DNA of 64,000 nt from Luteolibacter arcticus (GCF_025950235.1 NZ_JAPDDT010000003.1:1-64000); one strand, 5' to 3'; counted from the first letter of the stretch, positions 7,943-17,398 are shown. Notes: generated from the letters alone by a model not told the origin. Made by a program: numbers and translations.

Positions 7943-9378
7943 GCGCTCCCTCGATCCGGCGCTCGCTTCTGGTCCGCTGTGGCCTTGGCATTGGTCTCCT
8001 ATCGGCCCTCCTTTCGGCCGGCATTTACCTGCTGGTAAGGCAGAGCCTCTATCAGGAACTCGATGCCTCGATTCGGGAAACCGCATCGATCCTCTCCAAC
8101 CAGGTCGAACTGGAAAACGAAGCTATCACCTACGAGTGGCAAGAGGGCATTGGCACTAACCGAACCCTGCTCGAAGGCGCGCTCTTCCAATTCTGGGACG
8201 AAGCACACGGCACCACCACGCGATCACCCGCACTTCACCGGCAGGATCTGCCGAAGTTCAGCGGCGTCGGCGGAGCCCCCTTGCTGAGAAGCATCCAGCT
8301 TCCGGATGGTCATCACGCCCGTGCCGTGGGCCTCCGGATCTATCCCTTCGTGCTGCCAGAGGAGGCGCAGGCGATGGTCGAACGAGGCCGCATAATCGAC
8401 CCGCAATCGATTCCCCATCTCCTGGTGGTAGCGCGCGATGCGGAACCGGTGCATCGCTCGCTGGACCGCCTCCGCTGGATTCTCGCGGGCGGCTGGCTAC
8501 TCACGCTGGGACTCGGCTTCGTGCTGATCGAGCGGGCGATCCGCTCGTCCCTGCGGCCGATCCACCAGCTCGCGTCGCAAGTGCAAGACCGGGCCGAACA
8601 CCAGCTTGATGAAGCGCTCGCCCTGCCGGAAGAACTTCCCTCCGAGCTCACGGGACTTGCCACGCACTTCAATTTTCTGTTAGAGCGGGTGGCGGCGATC
8701 CGGCTGCGCGAGCGCGACTTCATTCGCCACGCGGCGCACGAACTCCGCACCCCCATCGCCGGCTTGCGCACCACCACCGATCTGGCGCTTTCCCAGCCCC
8801 GCGACGCTGCCGCTTACGCGGCCCATCTGGCGACCTGCCAGAAGACGGCGATCGAACTCGGAGAGCTGGTGAAACGCCTGTCCGCCCTGGCAAGGATAGG
8901 CCAACCCGCAGCTTCCTCTTCCCGCGAACGAATGGACCTCGGTCAATTGCTTCGTGAACACGCAGAGACTTTCATGAGTAGGGCCGCGGAGCGAGGGCTG
9001 CAGGTGACGGACGACCTTGGCGAAAGAGAGCTGCTGGCCATGGCAGATCCCGCACTGGTGAAGATCATCTTCAACAACCTGCTCGACAATGCGGTGTCCT
9101 ACGCCACCAGCGGCGAGATCCAGCTATCCGGAGCGATCACTGCCCGCGGCGTGGAGATCTCCATTGCCAATCCGCTTGATGAACTCGCCGACAACCCCGA
9201 GCGCTTGTTCGAGCCTCTTTTCCGGCGGGAGTCGTCCCGGCACGATGCCGCCTCGCATCTCGGGATCGGACTTACCCTTAGCCGGGATGCCGCGCATGCC
9301 ATGGATGGCACGCTGACAGCCACGGCCGGCACGGACTCGATCTGTTTCACCCTCGTGCTCCCCTCGCCTGCCTCGTAG
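7939..9378 (+). CDS. Sensor histidine kinase (second copy)
   Basis: The 479-residue protein has TM1 at about 12-33 and a periplasmic sensor with YEWQEG and FQFWDEA, the same motifs as the kinase at 5721. TM2 is near 179-198, the H-box AAHELRTP has His267, the N-box is NNLLDNAVSYA, and a G-box-like HLGIGLTLS follows. The ATP-lid region is shorter than usual: after the N-box the sequence goes quickly to LFEPLFRRE. It is translationally coupled to its regulator. It may respond to a signal related to that of the first copy. Confidence 0.92.
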   Translation: MSAPSIRRSLLVRCGLGIGLLSALLSAGIYLLVRQSLYQELDASIRETASILSNQVELENEAITYEWQEGIGTNRTLLEGALFQFWDEAHGTTTRSPALHRQDLPKFSGVGGAPLLRSIQLPDGHHARAVGLRIYPFVLPEEAQAMVERGRIIDPQSIPHLLVVARDAEPVHRSLDRLRWILAGGWLLTLGLGFVLIERAIRSSLRPIHQLASQVQDRAEHQLDEALALPEELPSELTGLATHFNFLLERVAAIRLRERDFIRHAAHELRTPIAGLRTTTDLALSQPRDAAAYAAHLATCQKTAIELGELVKRLSALARIGQPAASSSRERMDLGQLLREHAETFMSRAAERGLQVTDDLGERELLAMADPALVKIIFNNLLDNAVSYATSGEIQLSGAITARGVEISIANPLDELADNPERLFEPLFRRESSRHDAASHLGIGLTLSRDAAHAMDGTLTATAGTDSICFTLVLPSPAS

Positions 9379-9477
9379 CTTCACGGAATAAACTGGATCC
9401 ACTGGTCCCTGCTTTCGGCGCTCTTCGCCGCGACACTCACCGGATTCTCATGATCGGCGCGCTATCACCGCCGGCAG

Positions 9478-10986
9478 ATGCGCACGATTGTCCGACGCTT
9501 GTGTAATCCTCCGGTCCTATTGGGGATCCTGCTCGTATGCCGGCTGGCACTACTTATTCTTGCGCCTCACACCGATCCCTCCGAATCGCGCTACGCGGAG
9601 ATCGCTCGCAAGATGGTGGAGACAGGCGATTGGATCACGCCGCAATTCGACTACGGCGTGCCCTTCTGGGCGAAGCCGCCGCTTTCGATGTGGATGTCGG
9701 CACTGGGCATCGAGCTCTTCGGCGTGAACGAATTCGGCTCGCGGATCTTCATCTTCGTCGGGGCGCTTGGCGTGCTGGCGCTGGTGGCGGATGCGGCCCG
9801 GCGCGAACTCGGGAAGGAGGCAGGATGGACCGCCGCCGCCGTGCTCACCGGCATGCCCTTGTTCTTCTACTGCTCCGCGGCCGTCATGACCGACCTCGCA
9901 CTGCTGCTCGGCACCACGCTGACAATGGTCTGCTTCCGCGGTGCGATGCGCGGCGGGCCGAGGTGGAGCGGTTACGGGGTATTCGCCGGACTAGCAATCG
10001 GGCTTCTGGCCAAAGGTCCGCTGGCCTTGGTCATCTCGCTGCCACCGATCGCCGCCTGGCTATTGATTACCGGTCGCTGGCGGACGGCGTGGAGATCCTT
10101 GCCGTGGTTCACGGGAACGGTGGTGATGCTCCTGCTCGCGCTGCCATGGTATCTCGCCGCCGAGCGCAAGACGCCCGGCTTCCTCGACTACTTCCTGATG
10201 GGCGAGCACTGGAATCGCTTCACCGTGCGCGGCTGGCAGGGCGACCTCTACGGGAATGCCCACCCGGTGGCCCCCGGCATGATCTGGGTCTATCTGCTGC
10301 TCGGCTCGTTTCCTTGGTGCCTGGGCCTGTTGCGGGCAAGGCCGGCTAGCTGGCGAGGCTTCCGGATTTGGGCGATGGCGCACCATGGTCGCGGCCTCTA
10401 CTGGATCCTATGGGCGCTCTGGCCGGTCGCGTTCTTCACCCCGGCGAGAAACATCATCGCCACCTATCCCCTGCCGGCCTTGCCCGCGCTGGCGATCCTA
10501 CTTGCGGAGTTTCATGGGACCACAACACCTGCCAGCCTCCCGAAGCCCGTTCCCCGGCCGCTTTCCCCGATGCTTGCCGGGATCACGCTGGCCTTTGCAG
10601 CGTGGGCGATAGTGGTATCGCTGTTCCTGCCGGAACTCGCGCCAAAGCAATCCGAACGCGCGTTGATCCGGCGCTTCGAACGCGAACGCTCGCCCGGCGA
10701 CCGGCTGATCTACTACGGACCCCGTAAGTACTCATCCGAATTCTACACCGAGGGCGGCATCGACCACACCGTCTCCGCAGGGACCATCGCCGAGCGACTG
10801 GACTCGCCAGGCCGAACCTTCGTGGCGCTGCCCTCGTACTGGCTGCCACTGATCCCGCCGCCGGTCCGCCGGCGCCTCTTGCCGGTGGCCTCCTGGGGTC
10901 CCGGTCCATCGCTCTACGTCGAACGCACGGACATGCCAGACATGTCCGGCATCGATCCCTCCAGAACTTCACCCATTGGCAACTGA
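9478..10986 (+). CDS. ArnT-like glycosyltransferase (GT83/PMT family)
   Basis: The 502-residue polytopic protein has the ArnT/PMT first-loop signature: DPSESRYAEIARKMVETGDW, followed by PFWAKPPL. Acidic residues in that loop bind the lipid-phosphate sugar donor. About ten to twelve membrane helices occupy the first 390 residues and a soluble periplasmic tail follows. ArnT enzymes move a sugar, classically 4-amino-4-deoxy-arabinose, from undecaprenyl phosphate to lipid A. The next two genes encode the donor-making GT2 and a GtrA-like protein, so a lipid-linked sugar modification of the envelope is likely. The sugar is unknown. Confidence 0.82.
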   Translation: MRTIVRRLCNPPVLLGILLVCRLALLILAPHTDPSESRYAEIARKMVETGDWITPQFDYGVPFWAKPPLSMWMSALGIELFGVNEFGSRIFIFVGALGVLALVADAARRELGKEAGWTAAAVLTGMPLFFYCSAAVMTDLALLLGTTLTMVCFRGAMRGGPRWSGYGVFAGLAIGLLAKGPLALVISLPPIAAWLLITGRWRTAWRSLPWFTGTVVMLLLALPWYLAAERKTPGFLDYFLMGEHWNRFTVRGWQGDLYGNAHPVAPGMIWVYLLLGSFPWCLGLLRARPASWRGFRIWAMAHHGRGLYWILWALWPVAFFTPARNIIATYPLPALPALAILLAEFHGTTTPASLPKPVPRPLSPMLAGITLAFAAWAIVVSLFLPELAPKQSERALIRRFERERSPGDRLIYYGPRKYSSEFYTEGGIDHTVSAGTIAERLDSPGRTFVALPSYWLPLIPPPVRRRLLPVASWGPGPSLYVERTDMPDMSGIDPSRTSPIGN

Positions 10987-10996
10987 CTCGATACCT

Positions 10997-11986
10997 ATGA
11001 AAACGCTCGCTTCCCCGGCTCCCACGACCACTGGCACCGTGCGTCCATCGATCACCTGCATCGTCCCCGCGTTCAATGAAGCCAGTGGCATCGCTGCTTT
11101 TATCAATGGCCTCTGCGCCCATCTCGCCGGGCTCACCTCGCACTACGATGTGATCGTGGTGGACGATGGCAGCCGCGACGGCACCGGCCTGGAAGTCATC
11201 GCCGCTTCCGGGGGCCTGCCGGTGCGGCTGCTGGCGCTGTCGCGGAACTTCGGCAAGGAAGCCGCAATCAGCGCCGGGCTGGAGGAAGCCTCGGGCGAGG
11301 TCGTCGTGATCATCGATGCCGACTTCCAACAGCCCTTCCACGTCATCGATGAATTCATCCGCCAATGGCAGCAAGGCTACGACATGGTCTACGGGCTGCG
11401 AACGAACCGCGACACCGATCCGCCGGTGCGGCGCTTCCTCAGCCGCTCATTCTACAAACTGCTCAGCCGCTGGTCGTCCGTTGAAATCCCCGCGGACGCG
11501 GGTGACTTCCGGCTGCTCGACCGTCGCGTGGTCACCGCGCTGAAGGAGTTGCCGGAGCGAAGCCGCTTCATGAAGGGACTTTACCACTGGGTCGGCTTTC
11601 GCTCCACATCAGTGCCTTTCACCTACGGCGAGAGGCACGCGGGTAGGTCGAAGTTCAACTTCAACCGCCTCTTCGACCTCGCGATGACGGGGCTCACCTC
11701 GTTCTCAGCCTTCCCCCTGCGGCTGTGGGTGGCCATGGGTGCGCTGATCTCCGGATGTTCCCTTCTCTATGCCGCCTTCATCATCATCCGCACGCTGTTG
11801 CGCGGTACCGATGTCCCCGGCTGGGCCACGCTTGCAGTGGCCGTGTCGTTCCTAGGCGGCGTGCAGCTTCTCTCGATAGGCATCCTCGGCGAATACGTCG
11901 CGCGCATTTTCACCGAGGTGAAAGGGCGGCCGAACTACGTCGTCGCGGAGCGTCACGGCTTCAGCGAGACCGGCCATCAGCCATGA
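10997..11986 (+). CDS. GT2 polyprenyl-phosphate glycosyltransferase (DPM1/ArnC/GtrB-like)
   Basis: The 329-residue protein has an N-terminal GT-A fold with VPAFNEAS, VDDGSRDGT and DADFQQP, followed by FGKEAAISAG. Two C-terminal transmembrane helices (about 235-257 and 270-292) and a cytoplasmic tail complete the GtrB/ArnC architecture. It attaches a sugar to undecaprenyl phosphate on the inner face of the membrane, giving the donor for the ArnT-like enzyme upstream. ATG at 10997 is preferred to TTG at 10976. Its stop overlaps the GtrA start by four bases. Confidence 0.9.
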   Translation: MKTLASPAPTTTGTVRPSITCIVPAFNEASGIAAFINGLCAHLAGLTSHYDVIVVDDGSRDGTGLEVIAASGGLPVRLLALSRNFGKEAAISAGLEEASGEVVVIIDADFQQPFHVIDEFIRQWQQGYDMVYGLRTNRDTDPPVRRFLSRSFYKLLSRWSSVEIPADAGDFRLLDRRVVTALKELPERSRFMKGLYHWVGFRSTSVPFTYGERHAGRSKFNFNRLFDLAMTGLTSFSAFPLRLWVAMGALISGCSLLYAAFIIIRTLLRGTDVPGWATLAVAVSFLGGVQLLSIGILGEYVARIFTEVKGRPNYVVAERHGFSETGHQP

Positions 11987-12384
11987 GCTCACTCTCCCAA
12001 CTCACCCGGTTCGGTTGTACCGGTGCGGCAGCATCCGCCGTGCATCTCTGCGTGGTCGCCGCGCTCGTCCCCTTCGAACTGACACCGCTGGCTGCGAACG
12101 TAGCCGGCTTTGCGATCGCCTTCCATGTCAGCTACCACGGGCATCGTAGCTGGACCTTCCGCCGTCCCGGAGGACCGCGGGAATACAAGAGGATGCTGGC
12201 GGTGTCGTTGCTGGCATTCGCGCTCAATGAACTACTCTACGCGGGTCTCTTAAAGTGGACGCGCCTCGACTACCGGGTCGCGCTGGGCCTGGTGCTCCTC
12301 ACTGTCGCCGCCGGAACCTTCGCAGCGACGCGTGTTTGGGTGTTCACCCGGGAACACCGGGCAGCTCATCAGGGAAACCGGTAG
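11983..12384 (+). CDS. GtrA-like membrane protein
   Basis: The 133-residue protein has four hydrophobic segments and the GtrA-family pattern: RFGCTGAAASAVHL at the start, NVAGFAIAFHVSYHGHRSWTF in the middle, and TRVWVF at the end. GtrA proteins are proposed to help translocate the polyprenyl-linked sugar across the inner membrane. It is translationally coupled to the GT2 gene (ATGA). Its last 16 bases overlap the end of the convergent response-regulator gene. Confidence 0.85.
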   Translation: MSSLSQLTRFGCTGAAASAVHLCVVAALVPFELTPLAANVAGFAIAFHVSYHGHRSWTFRRPGGPREYKRMLAVSLLAFALNELLYAGLLKWTRLDYRVALGLVLLTVAAGTFAATRVWVFTREHRAAHQGNR

Positions 12385-13040
12385 CCCGCCCCACGCACGG
12401 TCTCGATCAAAAGCGGCTTCGAGGGATCGGCTTCGATCTTCTTCCGCAGGTTCAGCACGTGCTGGTCAAGCGTGCGCGACTCGGGGAAATACTCGAGGCC
12501 CCAGCATTCGTTGAGGAGTTCGTCGCGGGTGACGACTTCACCGCGGCGCTTGGCTAGCAGGGCGATCAGCTTCACTTCCCGCACGGTGAGCTCGACTTCC
12601 CTTTCACCCTGTCTAGCGACGAGACGCTTCGGAAACACGCTCCACGCTCCGAACAAAAGAGCATCGCCTTCCCGCGGTTCTTCGTGGCGTCTCAAGACGG
12701 CACGCACACGGGCCAGCAACTCGTGTTTCCCAAAGGGCTTTCTCAGGAAATCATCCGCGCCGAGTTCGAGGCCGAGCACGACGTCCACCTCCTCCGACTT
12801 GGCGGAGAGGAATACCACCGGCGTCCGGCGATCGTCGCGGCGGATACTACGACAAACCTCGTAGCCGCTCGAGTGCGGCATCATGATGTCCAGCAGCACC
12901 AGCCCGGGGCGATGGCTTTCCCAGAGCGCCAGCGCCTCGCGGCCATCACGGGCTGCGAGCACCTCGTGACCTTCGCCTTGCAACAGCTCGGTCAGCGCCT
13001 CGCGGGTCACCGCATCGTCCTCAGCGAGCAAAATCGTCAC
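12369..13040 (-). CDS. OmpR-family response regulator (third system)
   Basis: The 223-residue protein has a receiver domain with E7-D8-D9, Asp51 (LLDIMMP) and the FLRKPF lysine. The winged-helix C-terminal domain carries TLDQHVLNLRKKIE and ends VRGAGYRFP. It lies downstream of its kinase with a four-base overlap. It is less similar to the other two regulators than they are to each other (PHSSGYEV in place of DG.SILR), so it is not part of that duplication. The 3' end overlaps gtrA convergently, so transcripts of the two operons are antisense there. Confidence 0.92.
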   Translation of the reverse strand: MTILLAEDDAVTREALTELLQGEGHEVLAARDGREALALWESHRPGLVLLDIMMPHSSGYEVCRSIRRDDRRTPVVFLSAKSEEVDVVLGLELGADDFLRKPFGKHELLARVRAVLRRHEEPREGDALLFGAWSVFPKRLVARQGEREVELTVREVKLIALLAKRRGEVVTRDELLNECWGLEYFPESRTLDQHVLNLRKKIEADPSKPLLIETVRGAGYRFP

Positions 13041-14587
13041 GCGCGGTTCCTTTCCATCAGAGGGACCGCCAGCCGGAACTTCGAGCCGCCCGCCGAGGGC
13101 ATGAGTTCGAGCTGTCCGCCCATCCGTTCCGCCAAGTCGCGGCTGATCGCGAGGCCGAGGCCGGTCCCGCTCGCGCCCTCATCGATCCGGGAACCGGCCC
13201 GTTCGAAGGGCAGGAAGATGCGTTTGCGCGAGTTGGCCGGTACCCCGGGCCCATCGTCTTCCACCTCGGCGACAAGCTGCGAACCCTCGATCGAAAGGCG
13301 GACCGAAGCCTTCGCACCCTCGCCGGCATACTTCTCCACGTTGGAAAGCAGGTTGGAGAGAATTTGGGAAAGGGCATCGCGGTCTAACATCACGTCGCCT
13401 TGCACGTCCTCGTGGTAGTCGCAGACGATCGACTTCCGCTCGAACAAGGGCGCGAAGCTCTCCCTGACTTCGCCAAGCACCTCGGTAGCGCTGCAAGAGA
13501 CTGCATGCGCTTCGCTCGTCCCGCGCTCGATGCGAGCGAAGGCGAGAACGTTATCCACGATTCGCGAAAGCCGCGAGGTTTCCTCGCGAATGAGTCCGAG
13601 CCGGCGACGCACCTTCCCATCCTCGACCGGCAGACCGTCGAGCGCGAGGTCGGTATTGAGCAGCAGGTTGGTGAGCGGCGTGCGCAGTTCATGGGACACG
13701 CGGTTGACGAAGCTGACCCGTTCTTCCGCAAGCCGGATGGCCTTCCGCTGCCACGAAACGATGGCGATCCCACCGCCTAGCAACAGCGCGGCGACCGCGA
13801 ACGATCCGGCCAACACCGGCACCCGGTAGCGGGTCACCACCCGCAACGGATAGTGGCGATAAAGCGTCCAGTCGCCAAAGCGCGAGACATGGCGAACAAT
13901 CTCATCGGACTTGGCTTGATCCGGCGCATCGCCAAGCCACGCGTTCCCGGACGGACCGGCCCAAGAGAACGAGCCCGGTTCCCCACTGAAGTCCGGCATG
14001 CGCAAAGCAAGGTCCTGCTCGACGACCTTCGCGGCCGCAAGGGGATCCAGCACGAGCACCGCGGCCAAGCGACCATTCCCCCGCCACCATGCCAGCGGCT
14101 TGCCGGGCATGGTGATCCAACCCGAGCCCTGCAGCACATCGCTTTCCGCCAGCACCCACTCGCCCGGTTGCTCGCGAGCATAGTGCGCTAGCACGGGAAG
14201 CCAGCGTGAGGTGGATCCATCGACCGGAAGGTGCTGCCGGCCGGGATCGGAGAAGCCCGCATTCAAGAGCGAGCGCTGCGTGATCCCGGCGATCACAGTG
14301 TCATCGGGAGGAAGCGACAGGCCATCCTTCAAGAGACGTGCGGCTTCATCGTCGAGTGCCTTTTCCCACAGCACTTCGAGGTCATCGATCCGCCGTGCCG
14401 TTTCGCGGAAGGCATCGTCCACACGATTGCCGGGCGGGCGCTCGGAGATACGCTCGGTTTGCCGCGAAAGCAGCGTGCCGGCGACCGCCACCAGCACGGC
14501 AAGCGTCGAGCATACCAGCAGCGTCCACACCCAGGGAGGCACGGCTCTCCCCTTCGTCGTGAGGGTTCGTGCCTCCTCTCCGCGCAT
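13037..14587 (-). CDS. Sensor histidine kinase (third system)
   Basis: The 516-residue protein has TM1 at about 18-41, a periplasmic domain of about 210 residues, and TM2 near 256-277. The HisKA H-box VSHELRTP has His299, followed by an HATPase domain with N-box LLSNVEKYAG, DDGPGVP and GTGLGLAIS. The periplasmic part, with several Trp-rich segments (WRGNGRLAAVLVLDP), differs from the other kinases here. It is the first gene of a two-gene operon with the regulator. Confidence 0.92.
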   Translation of the reverse strand: MRGEEARTLTTKGRAVPPWVWTLLVCSTLAVLVAVAGTLLSRQTERISERPPGNRVDDAFRETARRIDDLEVLWEKALDDEAARLLKDGLSLPPDDTVIAGITQRSLLNAGFSDPGRQHLPVDGSTSRWLPVLAHYAREQPGEWVLAESDVLQGSGWITMPGKPLAWWRGNGRLAAVLVLDPLAAAKVVEQDLALRMPDFSGEPGSFSWAGPSGNAWLGDAPDQAKSDEIVRHVSRFGDWTLYRHYPLRVVTRYRVPVLAGSFAVAALLLGGGIAIVSWQRKAIRLAEERVSFVNRVSHELRTPLTNLLLNTDLALDGLPVEDGKVRRRLGLIREETSRLSRIVDNVLAFARIERGTSEAHAVSCSATEVLGEVRESFAPLFERKSIVCDYHEDVQGDVMLDRDALSQILSNLLSNVEKYAGEGAKASVRLSIEGSQLVAEVEDDGPGVPANSRKRIFLPFERAGSRIDEGASGTGLGLAISRDLAERMGGQLELMPSAGGSKFRLAVPLMERNRA

Positions 14588-14618
14588 TGCTTTGAACTAG
14601 TTGGTGCCGCTGCTGCTG

Positions 14619-16082
14619 TCACTCCACTTTGACGAACATCAGCAGGCATTGATCCCGGTCCGCCTTGCCCGGGCCATTGAATTCGGTGCCGGAAGAAATC
14701 AAGGTCCAACGCCCGCGTTCGAGCCGGCAACTGGTCGTGCAGCGGTTGGTGGCGAACAGCGGAAGCTTCATGTCGGGGATCCATTGCCCATTGTCCTCGA
14801 TGCGCCGATAGACCGACTCACCGACCACGTCCACGCGATCAAAGGCGAGACGAATTACCGGATCATCGCCCATTCGCGGCACTTCCATCTCCAGCGTGAC
14901 ACCGGTATTCCTCGTCTCGAAGCTCACCGGCAGGCTCGCCCCTGCGAGCCCGGGCGCCGCCTCGATCTTGTAGCGGGCGAAAGTTCCGATGCCGTTCACT
15001 TTCTTGCCGTCTTGATTCTGTTGCTCCGGGGCTTCCCACTTTTCCACCAGGGTCCGCACGTTGGACGGCTCCCACTCGGTCGGATAGATGACCTCCCGGA
15101 TATTCTCCAAGACCCACCTGCCGTCGGATTGGAAGATCCCATCTGCCGCTTCCAGCAGGGTCGGCGCCTGTTCCCCCTTCAGCGATGAAACGAACTTCCA
15201 TGCCGATTCAGGGACTTCCAGCGGTGGGCGGCTTTGCAGCCATTCGGAAAACACGACGTGCGTCACCTTCACGGACTTGTAGGAGATATGGATCCTCGGC
15301 GGCAGCGGCGGCGTCGGGTGAACCTTCTCTTCCAGCGCTCCACGCAGGAATACGAGGCGGGTGGAGACCCCCGCCTCCCGCTCTGTCGGCAAGGGATCGA
15401 TCCTTGAAATCAGGGCAACCGTTCCGGGTTCGCTGGCGGACATGACCACGCGCCGCGGGCCGGCGGAAGGTGTCGCTTCCGCGAAAGGATCGTCCTGCTC
15501 GCCGGTCAGCTCGCCCTCCGAGAGCCGCACGCTGCGGATGACCGGCAGGAAAACGTCTCCCGGGTGCCGGGTTTTTTCGATGAGAGGATGGTGCGGCGTG
15601 CTTTCCAACATCTCCACAAATTCCCCGGTCGCGAAAAGGTGCCGCTCCTCACCTTCGCCCGCTGGATCGAACTCCACGGTGTAGCCGAGATTGCGCGTCT
15701 CGAAACTCGACGGCAGGGGCCAGACGCCGGAGCCATTGGGTGCATACTCGGTGGGGTAAGTTTGCTCGAGGATGGACTCGTTGGTCGCCTTCCTGCCCGC
15801 GACGCCCACCCCGACGGAGGTATGGTCGCACGTCGCCTTTCCCTCACGGATCCACTGCTGGACCGTGGCCCGCAGCGCGGTCGCATCCTCCGGGATGCCG
15901 TTCTTGAGCAGCCATGTCTCGATCAGGTCCGGCGGCACCAGGATCTGCTCGAGGATGCCGACGTAGGAAGGACCGGCAGGCGGTGCCTCTTTTTTGGATT
16001 CGCCCTTTTTCACAAAGGGATTTGCCTCCTGCCCCGGACAGACGGCGGCGAGGAACAAGGCGAGAGTGAGAGCGGTTTTCAT
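14619..16082 (-). CDS. Secreted protein with two secretin-like repeats
   Basis: The 487-residue protein has a signal peptide (1 to about 16, ending PGQ). Two related segments are present. The first contains ILEQTYPTEYAPNGS, then SSFETRNLGYTVEFDP. The second contains IREVIYPTEWEPSN, then VSFETRNTGVTLEMEV. The sequence FETRN.GVTLE is seen in secretin (GspD/PilQ) domains and in secretin-like proteins common in Verrucomicrobiota. No N0/N1 modules or full secretin barrel are present, so this is not a functional secretin by itself. Its role is unknown; it could be an adaptor or a degenerate pilus/secretion component. Confidence 0.6.
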   Translation of the reverse strand: MKTALTLALFLAAVCPGQEANPFVKKGESKKEAPPAGPSYVGILEQILVPPDLIETWLLKNGIPEDATALRATVQQWIREGKATCDHTSVGVGVAGRKATNESILEQTYPTEYAPNGSGVWPLPSSFETRNLGYTVEFDPAGEGEERHLFATGEFVEMLESTPHHPLIEKTRHPGDVFLPVIRSVRLSEGELTGEQDDPFAEATPSAGPRRVVMSASEPGTVALISRIDPLPTEREAGVSTRLVFLRGALEEKVHPTPPLPPRIHISYKSVKVTHVVFSEWLQSRPPLEVPESAWKFVSSLKGEQAPTLLEAADGIFQSDGRWVLENIREVIYPTEWEPSNVRTLVEKWEAPEQQNQDGKKVNGIGTFARYKIEAAPGLAGASLPVSFETRNTGVTLEMEVPRMGDDPVIRLAFDRVDVVGESVYRRIEDNGQWIPDMKLPLFATNRCTTSCRLERGRWTLISSGTEFNGPGKADRDQCLLMFVKVE

Positions 16083-16263
16083 GGATGGTCTGGAGCGGAT
16101 TCATGCTCCGGAGTCGATCGAAGCCGATCTTGGGAAAGCTTGCGCCAAACGGCGATCAAGCTTGTGCAAAATGTTCGCAAAATGCCCCTTGTGCCGGGGA
16201 GCTTCCGCGCCCATTCCCATGGTGCCCGCTCGTGCGGCCCGCATCCATTTCCGATCCCTTCCC

Positions 16264-16641
16264 ATGAAGCGCTACCATCCCGTCCACCTCGCGGATCTGC
16301 CTCCGATCGCCTGCTGCTGCGGCACCACACGGCGGGCCTTTGTCGATCTGCCGGACGCGCCGGCCTCGGCGCACTATCTGGAGGTGAAGGACGAGCCGAC
16401 CAGCCACTATCACCTGAAGACCACCGAGATCTACGTGGTGCTGGAGGGTGAAGGCTTCCTCGAGCTCGATGGCGACCAGGTGCCGGTGAAGCCGCTGAGC
16501 GCGGTGATGATCCGGCCGGGCTGCCGGCACCGGGCGATCGGGAAGATGAAGATCCTCAACATCCCCGTGCCGAAGCACGACGACGCCGATTTTTACTACG
16601 ACGAGAGCGCGGCGAAACCCGGTGAAACTCCCGTCCACTAA
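16264..16641 (+). CDS. Cupin-domain protein
   Basis: The 125-residue single-domain cupin has metal-binding motif 1 SHYHLKTTEIYVVLEGEG and motif 2 PGCRHRAIG, giving a His-His-Glu-His set. The Cys pair near residues 17-19 (ACCCG) is unusual. The next gene's GTG starts directly after its stop, so the two form an operon with a stand-alone OvoA-type methyltransferase. In that context a small-molecule thiol or histidine derivative is a possible substrate; this is inference. Confidence 0.8.
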   Translation: MKRYHPVHLADLPPIACCCGTTRRAFVDLPDAPASAHYLEVKDEPTSHYHLKTTEIYVVLEGEGFLELDGDQVPVKPLSAVMIRPGCRHRAIGKMKILNIPVPKHDDADFYYDESAAKPGETPVH

Positions 16642-17379
16642 GTGAGCGCGAACCCAAATCCCTACGAAACCGAGCGCCTGCTCGGGGAATACCTGCTCTT
16701 CCACTATGGCAGCGCAGAGGAAATCCTGCCCGAGTCCGCGCCCGCCGGCATGCGCGAGGCACTCGACTTCGCGGTGCGGACCACGCGGCATTTCTCGCCC
16801 GGCACGGTGGAGCGCACGCTCGACCTAGGCTGCGCGGTCGGCCGCTCGGCCTACGAGCTGTCCCGTAGTTCGACCGAAACGCTGGGTATCGATTTCTCAC
16901 AGAATTTCATCCGCGCCGCTGCCGCCATGACGGGCAGCCCCCTGCCCTACGGCCGGCTTGATGAAGGACACCGGCGGACACCCTTGCTCGCGCGCTTGCC
17001 GGAAGGCTTGCCGGTGAATGAGGTGCGCTTCGAGACCGGCGATGCGATGAGCCTGCGGCGCGACCTCGGGGATTTCGACCGGGTGCACGCCGCCAACCTG
17101 CTGTGCCGGCTCACGCAGCCGGATCGCCTGTTGGAGCGTTTCCCCTCGCTGGTTCGCCCCGGTGGCGAATTGGTAATCGCGACGCCCTGCACGTGGCTCG
17201 GCGAATACACGCCGCCAGCGAACTGGCCTCAAGGTAGCACGCTGGACTGGCTGAAGTTGAAGCTCGGCGGAGATTTCGAGCTGGTCTCCATGAAGGATGA
17301 GCCATTCCTGATCCGCGAGACCGCCCGGAAGTTCCAGTGGACGGCCTCGATGGTCACGGCGTGGAAGCGCCTCCCTTAA
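16642..17379 (+). CDS. Putative 4-mercaptohistidine N1-methyltransferase (OvoA C-terminal type)
   Basis: The 245-residue protein starts at GTG directly after the cupin stop. It has NPYETERLLGEYLLFHYGSA at the N-terminus, a SAM-binding loop DLGCAVGRS near 57-65, and FLIRETARKFQWT close to the C-terminus. These are hallmarks of the methyltransferase domain that in OvoA is fused to a sulfoxide synthase and makes ovothiol A. Here it is free-standing and no sulfoxide synthase is in the window. It may cooperate with a distant partner or methylate another imidazole. Confidence 0.75.
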   Translation: MSANPNPYETERLLGEYLLFHYGSAEEILPESAPAGMREALDFAVRTTRHFSPGTVERTLDLGCAVGRSAYELSRSSTETLGIDFSQNFIRAAAAMTGSPLPYGRLDEGHRRTPLLARLPEGLPVNEVRFETGDAMSLRRDLGDFDRVHAANLLCRLTQPDRLLERFPSLVRPGGELVIATPCTWLGEYTPPANWPQGSTLDWLKLKLGGDFELVSMKDEPFLIRETARKFQWTASMVTAWKRLP

Positions 17380-17398
17380 GGAGCTGCGACTCAAGTGG

